A stretch of 64,000 nucleotides of DNA, taken from positions 62,001 through 126,000 of the forward strand of contig NZ_CYUO01000005.1 in the NCBI RefSeq assembly GCF_001407835.1. The letters run 5' to 3'. The translations under genes and the position numbers were made by a program. Source of the stretch: Lagierella massiliensis (GTDB lineage: Bacteria > Bacillota > Clostridia > Tissierellales > Peptoniphilaceae). Shown piece by piece: positions 7,648-16,523 of this stretch; position 1 is the first letter of the stretch, and the number at the start of each line of letters is the position of its first letter. The notes beneath the pieces are model-generated. The model made no database searches and had not been told where the DNA came from. It saw nothing but the letters and a program-made list of their open reading frames with translations.

Positions 7648-8532
7648 ATGAAGATTAAAAAAAAGGATTTAGCAAATCTTGAAAAAGAAGCAAGAAGAAA
7701 AGAATACATAAATATGACAATAGGAGTTATTTTAATTGCACTTGGAATACATTTGTTTTTGGCTCCTAACAATCTAACTTTAGGTGGGGGAGCAGGGCTT
7801 GCAATAGTACTAAGTTCGATATTTCCTATATCAACAGGACCACTACTTGTGATTATAAACGTGGTTTTATTTATTGTTGGGTTTATCTTCCTTGGTCCTT
7901 CCTTTGGGAAGCGTACTATAGTTGCATCGATTGGACTTTCTTTGTTGGTATGGGCGCTGGATATATTTTTCCCTATTAATGAACCGATAGTTGACAATCT
8001 TTTTATACAACTTGTAGCATGTGTGCTTATGTATGGTAGAGGGGTTGCAATGGTTTTAAATAACTATGGCTCTACAGGGGGATCAGACATATTTGCAAAG
8101 ATTTTAAACAAGTATTTTGGTCTTGACTTAGGTAAGGGATGTTTAATAGTTGACTTTGCAATAACTATGTTTGCATGGTATCAATTTGGTACAGAAATTG
8201 CTCTTTATTCACTTGTGGGAGTTGTACTTAATGGAACCATTATTGACAACACTATAAACGGACTTAACACTTCAAAACTATGTTTTATAAATACATCCAA
8301 ACCAAAAGAAGTATGCAGCTTTCTTACAGATAATCTAACTCGTTCAGCAAACGTATATAAAGCTGTAGGCGCATACACTGGACTTGAAAAGGATGTTATT
8401 CAAACTGTCGTATCAAACAGGGACTATATTATTTTAAAGAGATATATAAAAGATCTTGACCCACTTGCCTTTATAGTTGCGGCGTCAGCTTCAGAGACAC
8501 TTGGTTGGAGATGGAGAAGTATTATAAGATAG
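7648..8532 (+). CDS. YitT-family membrane protein
   Basis: A 294-residue protein with five or six membrane helices in residues 20-190 followed by a soluble DUF2179 domain (about residues 205-285, starting KLCFINTSKPKEVCSFL and including DPLAFIVAAS). The glycine-rich LTLGGGAGLAIVLSS and NNYGSTGGSDIFAKIL repeats in the membrane part are family hallmarks. The biochemical role of YitT proteins is not established. AAAGGAGAG precedes the ATG. It is a single-gene unit between two terminators. Confidence 0.88.
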   Translation: MKIKKKDLANLEKEARRKEYINMTIGVILIALGIHLFLAPNNLTLGGGAGLAIVLSSIFPISTGPLLVIINVVLFIVGFIFLGPSFGKRTIVASIGLSLLVWALDIFFPINEPIVDNLFIQLVACVLMYGRGVAMVLNNYGSTGGSDIFAKILNKYFGLDLGKGCLIVDFAITMFAWYQFGTEIALYSLVGVVLNGTIIDNTINGLNTSKLCFINTSKPKEVCSFLTDNLTRSANVYKAVGAYTGLEKDVIQTVVSNRDYIILKRYIKDLDPLAFIVAASASETLGWRWRSIIR

Positions 8533-8559
8533 ACGGAGATGAAAGTTTCCGTTTTTTTA
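8533..8559 (+). terminator. Terminator after yitT-like gene
   Basis: Short stem ACGGA / TCCGT (extendable by A-T pairs) followed by a run of T. Confidence 0.65.
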
Positions 8560-8624
8560 TTGGGCATTTATTAAATTTTATACCTGCTTTATCTATGCTA
8601 TAATAAAATGGCTGAGGTGATAAT

Positions 8625-9632
8625 GTGATCGTTGTAGAAAATAATAGTGTAAATCCTTCTTATAACCATGCACTGGAAGAATATTTTTTTAATAATTATG
8701 ATGATGACATCTTCATAATTTGGAGAAACAGACCGACGGTGTTACTTGGAAGGAATCAAAATATATATAAAGAAGTAAACTTGGATTATTGTATTGAAAA
8801 TGGAATTGATGTGGTTAGACGACCTTCAGGAGGAGGCACAATTTACTGCGATTTGGATATTATACAATACAGTTTCATAACTAAGGAAAGAGAAGGAGAC
8901 TCTTTTAGATATTTTACAAAGCCAATTATAAATACTTTGGCGAAGTTTGGAATAGATGGGGAGTTCACGGGAAGAAATGATCTTGTGATTGAAGGCAAAA
9001 AATTTTCTGGGAATGCTCAATATCACAACAAGGGAAAAGTACTACATCACGGTTCAATTCTTTTTGGTGGCAACGTTGAAGTGATGAAACATGCCCTAAG
9101 ACCAAATCCATTAAAATTTGTTGGAAAAAATGTTTCTTCCATCTCCAGTAGAGTGGGGTGTCTAAAGGAATTGTTAGACATGTCTGTAACTGAGTTTATG
9201 GATGAAATTTCTAAAACCGTAATGGAAGACTTTGAAATTACAAAATTTATAAAAATTGATAGAGATATTGACAGAGAAATTAGAAAAATTGTAGACAACA
9301 AGTACGGTTGTGACGACTGGAACTATGGAAAGAATCCAAAAGCAAACATAAAGTATTCAGTAAAACACGACTTTGGAATAGTTGAATATGCTATTGGTAT
9401 AGAAGAGGGCATAATAAAAGAGATGAAGATGTATGGAGATTTTTTTGGAATGGAAGATGTAAAGTCTCTTACAGATAAGCTTCAAGGAATAAAGTTTTCA
9501 GAAAAACATTTAAGAGACGCTCTAAAAGACGAAGATATTTCTTGCTACATAACAGGACTTTCAATAGAAACCCTAATCAAAGACCTGTTCTATAAAGATT
9601 TGATTGACAAAGAATTAGTTGCAAATGAATAA
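8625..9632 (+). CDS. lplA: Lipoate-protein ligase A
   Basis: A 335-residue ligase that activates lipoate with ATP and transfers it to lipoyl domains. The catalytic N-terminal domain shows NHALEEYFF, the RRPSGGGTIYCDLDIIQYSF substrate-binding segment, GRNDLVIEGKKFSGNAQ with the conserved lysine, and HHGSILF; a C-terminal accessory domain follows from about residue 245. The start is GTG 8625 with GAGGTGAT seven bases upstream. A TATAAT at 8599-8604 may be the -10 of this operon. It is followed by lipA and queH, so scavenging and synthesis of lipoate are encoded together. Confidence 0.93.
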   Translation: MIVVENNSVNPSYNHALEEYFFNNYDDDIFIIWRNRPTVLLGRNQNIYKEVNLDYCIENGIDVVRRPSGGGTIYCDLDIIQYSFITKEREGDSFRYFTKPIINTLAKFGIDGEFTGRNDLVIEGKKFSGNAQYHNKGKVLHHGSILFGGNVEVMKHALRPNPLKFVGKNVSSISSRVGCLKELLDMSVTEFMDEISKTVMEDFEITKFIKIDRDIDREIRKIVDNKYGCDDWNYGKNPKANIKYSVKHDFGIVEYAIGIEEGIIKEMKMYGDFFGMEDVKSLTDKLQGIKFSEKHLRDALKDEDISCYITGLSIETLIKDLFYKDLIDKELVANE

Positions 9633-9645
9633 GGATGGTGACGTT

Positions 9646-10497
9646 TTGAAAATAAAAAGAAAACCAGAATGGATGAGAATTAAAATTCAAGGTGGAGAAA
9701 AGGCTGCAGAAGTTAGAAATCTAATTTCCGATTTACATTTAAATACAGTTTGTTCAGAGGCTAACTGTCCAAATAGGATGGAATGTTTTGAAGCAAGAAC
9801 AGCTACATTTATGATTCTTGGAAGTAGATGTACAAGAAATTGTAACTTCTGTGATGTTATTCATGGAACTCCAGACATGGTAGACAAGGAGGAGCCAGCA
9901 CATATTGGAGAGGCGGTAAGAAGACTTGGACTTAAACATGCAGTAGTAACATCAGTTACAAGAGATGACCTTCCAGATGAAGGAGCTACTCAGTTTAGAG
10001 ATGTTATTAGAGAAATAAGAAAGAAAAATCCAGGCACAACTGTGGAAGTATTAATTCCAGACCTTCATGGCAAAGAAGAATTTATGGATATAATCTATGA
10101 CGAAAAGCCAGACGTGCTTAACCACAATATCGAAACAGTTCCATCACTATACAAGAAAGTAAGACCAGGAGCGAATTTTGAAAGATCATTAAAAGTTTTA
10201 GACTATGCAAAGAAAAAAGGTCTTGTTACAAAAACAGGTATCATGGTTGGTCTTGGCGAAACTGAAGAAGAGATGATAGAAACATTTAAGGCACTTAGAG
10301 AGATTGATGTAAATATGCTTACCATCGGTCAATACTTAAGACCATCACTTGATCACTTGGAAGTTGAAGAGTATATAACACCAGAACAATTTGACAAGTA
10401 CAAGGAGATAGCTTTAGACATGGGCTTTAAAGAAGTTGCATCAGGTCCATTTGTAAGATCATCCTACAAGGCAAAGGCTATAAAATTAGATGAATAA
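9646..10497 (+). CDS. lipA: Lipoyl synthase (radical SAM)
   Basis: A 283-residue radical-SAM enzyme that inserts two sulfurs into octanoyl groups on carrier proteins. The auxiliary cluster cysteines are in CSEANCPNRMEC, the radical-SAM triad in CTRNCNFC, and the conserved tail is VRSSY. I chose TTG 9646 because AAGGATGGTG ends five bases before it and homologues begin with MKIKRKPEWMR-like sequence; ATG 9625 in the same frame has no Shine-Dalgarno site and overlaps the lplA end. The gene overlaps queH by eight bases. Confidence 0.94.
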   Translation: MKIKRKPEWMRIKIQGGEKAAEVRNLISDLHLNTVCSEANCPNRMECFEARTATFMILGSRCTRNCNFCDVIHGTPDMVDKEEPAHIGEAVRRLGLKHAVVTSVTRDDLPDEGATQFRDVIREIRKKNPGTTVEVLIPDLHGKEEFMDIIYDEKPDVLNHNIETVPSLYKKVRPGANFERSLKVLDYAKKKGLVTKTGIMVGLGETEEEMIETFKALREIDVNMLTIGQYLRPSLDHLEVEEYITPEQFDKYKEIALDMGFKEVASGPFVRSSYKAKAIKLDE

Positions 10498-11119
10498 AAA
10501 GAATTATTATATAGAATTCGAGAAGGTGATTAGGGAGATAGATTTAGAAAATCCTCCCTCTTTACTTTTACACTCCTGTTGTGGTCCATGTTCCACATCG
10601 GTTTTAGAACTGCTCAGTGACTACTTCAAAATTACACTGTTATATTACAATCCAAATATCTATCCAAGAGAAGAATACTATAAAAGGCTGGAAGAGCAAA
10701 AAAAGGTTTTAGAAAAGGTTAATGGAAGATTTGAAATTAAATTTTTAGAAGGAAGGTATGACCCTGCAGAATACTTTGATGCGGTCAAAGGAGTGGAACA
10801 ACTTCCCGAAGGTTCACAAAGATGTTTTAACTGCTATGAGCTTAGACTAAAAGAAGCGGCGCAGTTTGCAAAAAATTTAAACATGGATTACTTTGCAACA
10901 ACCCTTTCAGTAAGTCCATACAAAAATGCACAGATAATAAACAAACTTGGAGAAAAAATTGCACAAGAATATGGAGTTAAGCATTTACCAAATGACTTTA
11001 AGAAAAAAGATGGATACAAAAAGTCGGTGGAACTTTCAAAGGACTGGAACATCTATAGACAGGACTACTGCGGATGTCCATTTTCAAAAAGAGAAGCTGA
11101 AGAAAGAGAGAAAAAATAA
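10490..11119 (+). CDS. queH: Epoxyqueuosine reductase QueH
   Basis: A 209-residue DUF208 protein, the non-B12 enzyme for the last step of queuosine synthesis in tRNA. It has the paired cysteines of HSCCGPCSTS, a second pair in CFNCYELRL and the C-terminal DYCGCPFSKRE; cysteines of this family hold an iron-sulfur cluster and a further metal site. It starts inside the end of lipA, so it is translated with it, although no pathway link to lipoate is obvious. No other queuosine genes are in the window. Confidence 0.9.
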   Translation: MNKKNYYIEFEKVIREIDLENPPSLLLHSCCGPCSTSVLELLSDYFKITLLYYNPNIYPREEYYKRLEEQKKVLEKVNGRFEIKFLEGRYDPAEYFDAVKGVEQLPEGSQRCFNCYELRLKEAAQFAKNLNMDYFATTLSVSPYKNAQIINKLGEKIAQEYGVKHLPNDFKKKDGYKKSVELSKDWNIYRQDYCGCPFSKREAEEREKK

Positions 11120-11132
11120 TCTCTCTTTTTTA
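11104..11132 (+). terminator. Terminator after queH
   Basis: AAGAGAGA at the gene end pairs with TCTCTCTT across a 9-base A-rich loop, followed by T-rich sequence. Confidence 0.65.
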
Positions 11133-11200
11133 ATTATTACAATTTGTCTAAGTCGAATAAATAAAGTTTTAATAATGTATAATAAAGTCAGGAGGGCAAT

Positions 11201-11872
11201 ATGAAGATATTTATTGTAGAAGACGAAAAGAAAATCTGTGAAGAATTACAGTTTCAACTTCAGACCTGGGGATATGAAACAGGTACAGTTAAGGACTTTA
11301 AAAATGTTGTGGAGGAATTTAAAGAGAAAGACTATGACTTGGTGCTAATGGATTTAAAACTTCCATATAAAAATGGATTTATATTTTGTGAAGAGATTAG
11401 AAATTTTTCAAATGTGCCAATAATCTTTTTAACTTCCGCCGGTGACGACATAAATTTAATTAACGCCATCAATTATGGTGGAGATGACTTTTTAGCAAAG
11501 CCATTTCAAATGCAAATACTTCGTTCGAAAATAAAGGCGCAGCTTCGCCGTGCATACACATTTAACAAAAACTCCAACTCACAAATAAAACATGGAGACG
11601 TGGCACTGGACCTTGACGCTATGACAATAATATATAAGGACAAAGAACAGCCACTAAGCAAGAACGAATATCTAATTTTGGAAATACTTATGGAAAATAT
11701 CGGCCGAGTTGTAACAAGGTCACAAATTATGGATAAGCTTTGGGCAACAGACTCTTACATTGACGACAACACCCTTACTGTAAATGTGACAAGGCTTAGA
11801 AAAAAGTTACAAGATGTGGGAATAGAAGACTTTGTGGAAACTAAAAAGGGCGTAGGTTATATAATAAAATGA
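11201..11872 (+). CDS. bceR: OmpR-family response regulator (BceR-like)
   Basis: A 223-residue regulator. The receiver domain (1 to about 118) has the acidic pair EDE near residue 8, the phospho-acceptor Asp in LVLMDLKLP and the LAKPF lysine. The C-terminal winged helix (about 128-223) includes LSKNEYLILEILM and DDNTLTVNVTRLRKKL. It overlaps the kinase gene (ATGA) and lies upstream of a BceAB exporter, the standard arrangement in peptide-antibiotic resistance modules. Likely targets are the CTTACA/TGTAAG sites at 13355 and 214. GGAGG precedes the ATG. Confidence 0.9.
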   Translation: MKIFIVEDEKKICEELQFQLQTWGYETGTVKDFKNVVEEFKEKDYDLVLMDLKLPYKNGFIFCEEIRNFSNVPIIFLTSAGDDINLINAINYGGDDFLAKPFQMQILRSKIKAQLRRAYTFNKNSNSQIKHGDVALDLDAMTIIYKDKEQPLSKNEYLILEILMENIGRVVTRSQIMDKLWATDSYIDDNTLTVNVTRLRKKLQDVGIEDFVETKKGVGYIIK

Positions 11873-12810
11873 TTGATTTTTTTAAGATAAATAAAGGCTA
11901 TGTAATATCATACATAATCATGTGTGTGGCAAGTGCATTGGTGTTCTTTGCCTTTGAAATAGATTTAAAAATAATCGCCTACTACATGGGACTGTCACTA
12001 TTTTTTCTGTGTATCCCCATGATAATAAGGTATTTTATATTTAAATCAAAACTTAACTCAAATGAATATGTGGTTTTAGATAAGAACACATTAAGTTTGA
12101 AAAATAAAAAGGCATACGTAGAACTGGAAAGGGAAATGATTGAAATAAACAGTAGAAACCAAAGTGATTTAAGGGATTTAAACTCATACCTAACACTTTG
12201 GGCACACCAAGTAAAGACACCACTGGCGGCAATTTCCCTTATGGCAGAGAGAAGTGCAGAAAGTTCTGTGGAGCTTGAAGTGCAAAAGACAGAAGAATAT
12301 ATTAGTCAGATGATAAACTATATGAAGTCCATGGAAAAATCAAAGGACTACAGCTTTAAGAAAGTATCACTTGAAGGGGTTGTGAAAAAGACCATTAGAA
12401 AGTATAGACTATTCTTTATTGAAAAGAATTTAAAATTGATTTTAGATGTTAAAGACATTGAAATAGTCACAGATCCAAAGTGGTTTAGCTTTGTGTTAGA
12501 CCAAATTGTGTTTAACTCACTTAAATACACAAAAGATGGCTATATAAAAATTACAAATAGTGAAGACACTAAGGTACTTGTTATAGAAGATAGTGGCATA
12601 GGTATTCCAAAGGAGGACTTGCCAAGGGTTACTGGCTTTGGCTTTACAGGCGAAAATGGCAGAGAGTTTTCAAACTCCACAGGCATTGGACTGTTTTTAG
12701 TTAATGATATACTTCATAAATTAAAATATGATTATGTAATTGAGTCAGAAGTGGGAGTTGGAACGAGGTTTAAAATTAATTTACAAAGAAGAGAGCTAAT
12801 AGAAGATTGA
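11869..12810 (+). CDS. bceS: Intramembrane-sensing histidine kinase (BceS-like)
   Basis: A 313-residue kinase with two N-terminal membrane helices (about 10-32 and 38-58) and almost no external loop. Such kinases do not sense ligand themselves but respond to their ABC transporter. The phospho-accepting histidine is in LWAHQVKTPLAAISLM; the ATP domain shows DQIVFNSLKYT (N box), EDSGIGIP (G1) and STGIGLFLV (G2). It starts within the bceR stop. The transporter partner begins 645 bases downstream, after a repeat-filled gap that is unusual inside such a module. Confidence 0.9.
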   Translation: MIDFFKINKGYVISYIIMCVASALVFFAFEIDLKIIAYYMGLSLFFLCIPMIIRYFIFKSKLNSNEYVVLDKNTLSLKNKKAYVELEREMIEINSRNQSDLRDLNSYLTLWAHQVKTPLAAISLMAERSAESSVELEVQKTEEYISQMINYMKSMEKSKDYSFKKVSLEGVVKKTIRKYRLFFIEKNLKLILDVKDIEIVTDPKWFSFVLDQIVFNSLKYTKDGYIKITNSEDTKVLVIEDSGIGIPKEDLPRVTGFGFTGENGREFSNSTGIGLFLVNDILHKLKYDYVIESEVGVGTRFKINLQRRELIED

Positions 12811-12829
12811 GAGTGAAGTTCCTTCGCTC

Positions 12830-12880
12830 TGTCATTCTGAGCGAAAAAATCCCAGAGGAATTTTGCAGTCGAAGAATCTC
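12830..12880. repeat. Dispersed hairpin repeat, TGTCAT..GAGCG type (copy A1)
   Basis: A 51-bp unit beginning TGTCATTCTGAGCGAAAAAA and ending GTCGAAGAATCTC. An inverted copy with the same two ends lies at 16674-16716. Units with these ends occur in intergenic DNA of many bacteria; they are non-coding. Confidence 0.7.
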
Positions 12881-12965
12881 AAGAAAACAAATAGAATTGT
12901 TAAAATAATAAAGACTGAAAAAGAAAATCTTTAAAAACACATTACCAAAACAGGAAAATCCAAAA

Positions 12966-13087
12966 GATTTTCTTCCCCTTTCACAACGGGGTCTCGGGGC
13001 TGGCCCCGAGTCGTTGGGAGGTAAAGGGGGTTCCCAAGGGGGAAAGGAACGTACGAAACGGTTCCTTTTTCCCCCTTGGTGGAATAA
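12966..13087. repeat. 122-bp inverted repeat, left copy
   Basis: The reverse complement of 16326-16447, differing at only two positions by my alignment. It folds into two strong hairpins: CTCGGGGCTGGCCCCGAG, and CCAAGGGGGAAAGGAAC pairing with GTTCCTTTTTCCCCCTTGG. It is much richer in GC than the neighbouring genes. With its partner it brackets bceA and bceB. No protein is apparent in it. Confidence 0.9.
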
Positions 13088-13140
13088 TAAAGCAATAGAA
13101 ATAATAAAATAATAGGTCACAGACCTACAAAACAAATCAA

Positions 13141-13335
13141 TAAACTTTTACCGAGATTTTCTTAGAAAATCTCGAGGTCGCCTTCTGACACTTTTCTATT
13201 GGAAAGTGAAACGAGATCGACATTTGACCTACAACGAAGACTTCGTCTTCTGTTAGGTCAAGAATACTTCGACTCGCTGTCGCTCGCTCAGTATGACAAT
13301 ACTGGACAACCTAAACCTCGTAGGGTGTAACCCTA
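13141..13335. repeat. Cluster of nested hairpins upstream of bceA
   Basis: No gene is visible. The stretch holds a perfect 10-bp stem CGAGATTTTC/GAAAATCTCG (13151-13173), a GTCG..CGAC unit enclosing CACTTT/AAAGTG (about 13178-13227), a unit with outer arms TTGACCTA/TAGGTCAA and an inner GAAGAC/GTCTTC stem (about 13233-13262), a GAGCG-type repeat (13267-13298, inverted relative to 16524-16561) and GTAGGG/CCCTAC near 13320-13336. The outer arms recur in the tRNA region at 51957-52289 and 52682-52775. Confidence 0.7.
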
Positions 13336-13354
13336 CATAACAACCCCCTCTAAT

Positions 13355-13388
13355 CTTACAACTTGTAAGTTTAGAAAAAAACTGTAAG
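13355..13388 (+). promoter_or_regulatory. Probable BceR operator upstream of bceA
   Basis: A perfect palindrome CTTACAACTTGTAAG (13355-13369) and a further TGTAAG (13383-13388) stand just upstream of the bceA promoter, the position expected for an activating response regulator. Confidence 0.65.
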
Positions 13389-13395
13389 GTTAAAT

Positions 13396-13429
13396 TTGGG
13401 ATTAATTCCAAAAAAAACTATATTATAAT
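13396..13429 (+). promoter_or_regulatory. bceA promoter
   Basis: TTGGGA (13396-13401), 17 bases, then TATATT (13419-13424); a second candidate -10, TATAAT, is at 13424-13429. The imperfect -35 fits a promoter that needs an activator. Confidence 0.55.
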
Positions 13430-13454
13430 CTCAACGAAATATTAGGAGGTTAAA

Positions 13455-14228
13455 ATGAATATTCTTGAAGTAAAGAATTTGAAAAAAGTTTATAGAGGAA
13501 AGAAGACTTCGGTAGAAGCCCTTAAGGACGTTAACTTTACAGTTGAAGAGGGAGAGTTTGTTGCAATTATGGGAGAGTCTGGTTCTGGAAAGACTACATT
13601 ACTAAATATTATTGCAACTGTAGATAGCCCAACTTACGGAGAGGTCAACTTAAAGGGTGAGAGCATTTTTAAAAAGAGTGATGAAGAAAGAGCCGTCTTT
13701 AGAAGAAATAATTTAGGTTTTGTGTATCAAGATTTCAATTTACTAAACTCATTGAATAACAGGGACAATATCTATCTTCCACTGGTGCTTTCAAATGAAA
13801 AAATATCTCTAATGGAAGAAAGGCTTAACAAAATTTCAAAGGAGTTAAGGATAGAAAGGCTTATTGACAAGTATCCATACGAAGTGTCTGGAGGACAAAA
13901 ACAAAGAGTTGCCATAGCTCGTGCCATGATAACAAATCCAAAGATTTTACTTGCAGATGAACCGACAGGAGCTCTTGACTCAAACTCCAGCATGGAACTC
14001 TTAAATGTGTTTGAGGACTTGAACTTAAACGGGCAGACCATACTAATGGTAACCCACTCCACCATGGCGGCAAGTCGTGCATCAAGGGTTCTCTTTATAA
14101 AGGACGGAATAATCTTTCACGACATTTACAAAGGTGATATGAATAACGACCAGATGTATAAAAAGTTAGTTCAAACACAAATGATGTTACTTGCGGGAGG
14201 TGGAAGCCTTGAAGAAGCTGGAATTTAA
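13455..14228 (+). CDS. bceA: Peptide-antibiotic ABC exporter ATPase (BceA-like)
   Basis: A 257-residue ATPase with Walker A GESGSGKTT (about residues 40-48), signature [15 protein letters not shown] and Walker B ILLADEPTGALDS. It pairs with the BceB-like permease that follows. In known systems BceAB frees lipid II-cycle intermediates from bound peptides such as bacitracin, and its activity is read by BceS. It has TAGGAGG before the ATG. The end of the gene overlaps the start of bceB by about 20 bases. Confidence 0.92.
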   Translation: MNILEVKNLKKVYRGKKTSVEALKDVNFTVEEGEFVAIMGESGSGKTTLLNIIATVDSPTYGEVNLKGESIFKKSDEERAVFRRNNLGFVYQDFNLLNSLNNRDNIYLPLVLSNEKISLMEERLNKISKELRIERLIDKYPYEVSGGQKQRVAIARAMITNPKILLADEPTGALDSNSSMELLNVFEDLNLNGQTILMVTHSTMAASRASRVLFIKDGIIFHDIYKGDMNNDQMYKKLVQTQMMLLAGGGSLEEAGI

Positions 14229-16224
14229 AGTAGCCCTAAGTAATATCAAGAACAACAAGCTTATATACATCCCATATATCTTTGCATCATCAATTTTTGT
14301 ATATATCTACCTTTTACTTTTGAACTTGGACGGTTCCGAGTTTATTAAAGAAAGTGAAGGGTCAAGAACCATATTTATGGTACTGGGATTTGGAACATGG
14401 ATTATAATGGTCTTTGCAGTACTGTTCCTACTATACATTAACTCTGTCCTTAGAAAGAGCAGGCTCGGTGACTTGGCACTTTATTCCATGATTGGTGTTT
14501 CAAAAAAGAGCATTGGCAAAGTCATTGCCATAGAAACTTTTTTAACCGCCATTATATCGATGATTATAGGAATAGTTACAGAAATTATAACCTATCCATT
14601 AGTGTTGAGGATGGTTGTTAAAATACTTGATGTAAAAGCTATTGACGTGTTTTCAGTAAATAAGTTTTTTATTTTTGAAACAGTTAGAATTTTTATAATA
14701 ATCCATTTGGTTTTAGGTTTTATAAATATCATCTCCACAAGAAAGCTAAATCCAATTGAGCTTATGCAAAAGAGTAGGGAGGGAGAGAAGGAACCAAGGG
14801 CAAATATTATTGGAATAGTTATAGGTATGGCTCTTTTAATCTTTGGTTACTATCAGGCCCTATCCACAGACTCCATATTTACAAGTATAAAAATATTTTT
14901 TGTTGCAGTAATTGCAGTTATAATTGGAACTTTTTTTCTCTTTGGCTCAATATCAGTGATAATTTTAAAGGCGTTAAAGAAAAATAAAAGAGTTTATTAT
15001 AAAGAAAAGAATATGAACTTTATCTCAGGACTTTTGTTTAGAGTTAGACAGTCTTCCGCATCCCTTGCAAGCATCTGCATAATCTCCACAATGTTTTTAG
15101 TTGTGTTTACTTGTCTTACGGGAATGTTAAAGAGTAGAGATGTATTTTTAGAAGATGCCTTCCCGGCTGACTACAATATAAGTTATTATGCCTTTGATGA
15201 CCAATTGGAGAAAGATATAGAAGGGGAATTACAAAAACTTTCAAAAGAAACTAATATGCCTATAAAGGATATTAAATCTGTAAAGACAATTAAGTTTGAA
15301 ACCAAAAGTGAAAAGGAAAACTTTACACCAAAGCTATATGTAGATGGGTTGGAACAAAAAATGGAAGATAACACCGACTTAATCAGTGTAGTTGACATAG
15401 AAGAAATGAATAAGATTTCAGAAGAAAAGTATGAGCTTAGTGACGGAGAAGTTTTAATTTACTCAAACAAGAAAAAAACTTTCGAAAACTTCCATATGGG
15501 AGATTTAAATTTCAAAGTAAGAAACTTAGAAGAAAAACCAAAATATATTTCAGATCCTGCCCAAGGCCTATTTCACAATTTAATTATTGTGACAAAGGAT
15601 ACTAAGGCATTTACCGATGAAATCGATAAATTGATTAAAGACCATGAAGATAATGGAAGCTACCATAAATTCACAGACATTTTTATCGACTTAGTTGACA
15701 ATAAAAATGTAAAGAGCAGTTTTTATAATGGAATCGGTGAACATATTGTTGTAGGCCAGATAGACGGAAAATATGAAGCATCATTTGGAAATGGCATAGC
15801 ATCAAGACAGGAATTTAAAGAAATCTACAGTGGAATCTACATTGTCTCCACATTGCTTTCCATAATATTTATAATAACCACTTCAATAATAATATTTTAC
15901 AAACAGATTTCCGAGGGAATTGAAGACGGAAAAAATATTTCTATTATGAAAAAAATCGGTATGAGCAATAGACAGATTAAAAACCAAGTGGGAAGACAAA
16001 ACTTTTTTATGTTCTTTGCACCACTGATAGTTGCCCTTTGCCACACCATGGGAGCGTCGAAAATAGTCTTTGACATCGTAAAGATAGTAGGAGTTATGGA
16101 CAAGACGACATTTATTAAGTCCACCGCCATTGGCATGGGAATATATCTTGTGGTTTACTTTGTAATGTTTAAGCTTTCAACAGTGGTGTATTTAAAGATG
16201 GCAAAGAGATATGAAAATAGATAA
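14209..16224 (+). CDS. bceB: BceB-like ABC exporter permease
   Basis: A 671-residue permease with the ten-helix BceB layout: helices at about 17-40, 55-80, 100-130, 150-170, 195-215, 228-255 and 285-305, then an external domain of roughly 200 residues (about 310-525), and three final helices. FtsX-type motifs are ALYSMIGVSKKSIGKV and IMKKIGMSNRQIKNQV. The large external domain binds the peptide target complex and, with BceS, senses it. I chose TTG 14209 because GGGAGGTG lies six bases before it; the frame is open further upstream inside bceA. Confidence 0.92.
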   Translation: MKKLEFKVALSNIKNNKLIYIPYIFASSIFVYIYLLLLNLDGSEFIKESEGSRTIFMVLGFGTWIIMVFAVLFLLYINSVLRKSRLGDLALYSMIGVSKKSIGKVIAIETFLTAIISMIIGIVTEIITYPLVLRMVVKILDVKAIDVFSVNKFFIFETVRIFIIIHLVLGFINIISTRKLNPIELMQKSREGEKEPRANIIGIVIGMALLIFGYYQALSTDSIFTSIKIFFVAVIAVIIGTFFLFGSISVIILKALKKNKRVYYKEKNMNFISGLLFRVRQSSASLASICIISTMFLVVFTCLTGMLKSRDVFLEDAFPADYNISYYAFDDQLEKDIEGELQKLSKETNMPIKDIKSVKTIKFETKSEKENFTPKLYVDGLEQKMEDNTDLISVVDIEEMNKISEEKYELSDGEVLIYSNKKKTFENFHMGDLNFKVRNLEEKPKYISDPAQGLFHNLIIVTKDTKAFTDEIDKLIKDHEDNGSYHKFTDIFIDLVDNKNVKSSFYNGIGEHIVVGQIDGKYEASFGNGIASRQEFKEIYSGIYIVSTLLSIIFIITTSIIIFYKQISEGIEDGKNISIMKKIGMSNRQIKNQVGRQNFFMFFAPLIVALCHTMGASKIVFDIVKIVGVMDKTTFIKSTAIGMGIYLVVYFVMFKLSTVVYLKMAKRYENR

Positions 16225-16225
16225 T

Positions 16226-16258
16226 ATTAAAAGAGCGAATAAATTTCGCTCTTTTAAT
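16226..16258 (+). terminator. Terminator after bceB
   Basis: Stem ATTAAAAGAGCGAA / TTCGCTCTTTTAAT, a 14-bp stem with a short AT-rich loop. Confidence 0.85.
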
Positions 16259-16325
16259 ATTTGTTTTTGGTCAGTAGGGTTTTTCACCCTATTACCTTTT
16301 TTTATTTCTAGTATATTATCATTTT

Positions 16326-16447
16326 TTATTCCACCAAGGGGGAAAAAGGAACCGTTTCGTATGTTCCTTTCCCCCTTGGGAACCCCCTTTACCTCCCAAC
16401 GACTCGGGGCCAGCCCCGAGACCCCGTTGTGAAAGCGGAAGAAAATC
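16326..16447. repeat. 122-bp inverted repeat, right copy
   Basis: Inverted partner of 12966-13087 with the same two-hairpin structure. The pair encloses 3.2 kb carrying only bceA and bceB and their promoter. No coding function is evident; short frames here are by-products of the repeat. Confidence 0.9.
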
Positions 16448-16523
16448 CAAAAAGATTTTCTTTTGGTTTTGTAATTGTATTTTGAAAGATTTTTATCCTT
16501 ATTAGAAATGTGACTCCCCGCTT

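Noticed and set aside
10947-11204. 85-codon plus-strand frame inside and after queH
   Set aside because: It is out of frame with queH, crosses its terminator and reads as low-complexity basic sequence.
12776-13135. Minus-strand frame of 119 codons over the left inverted repeat
   Set aside because: It is produced by the GC-rich palindrome (proline/arginine-rich), has no start signal and its counterpart on the right arm is in a different frame.
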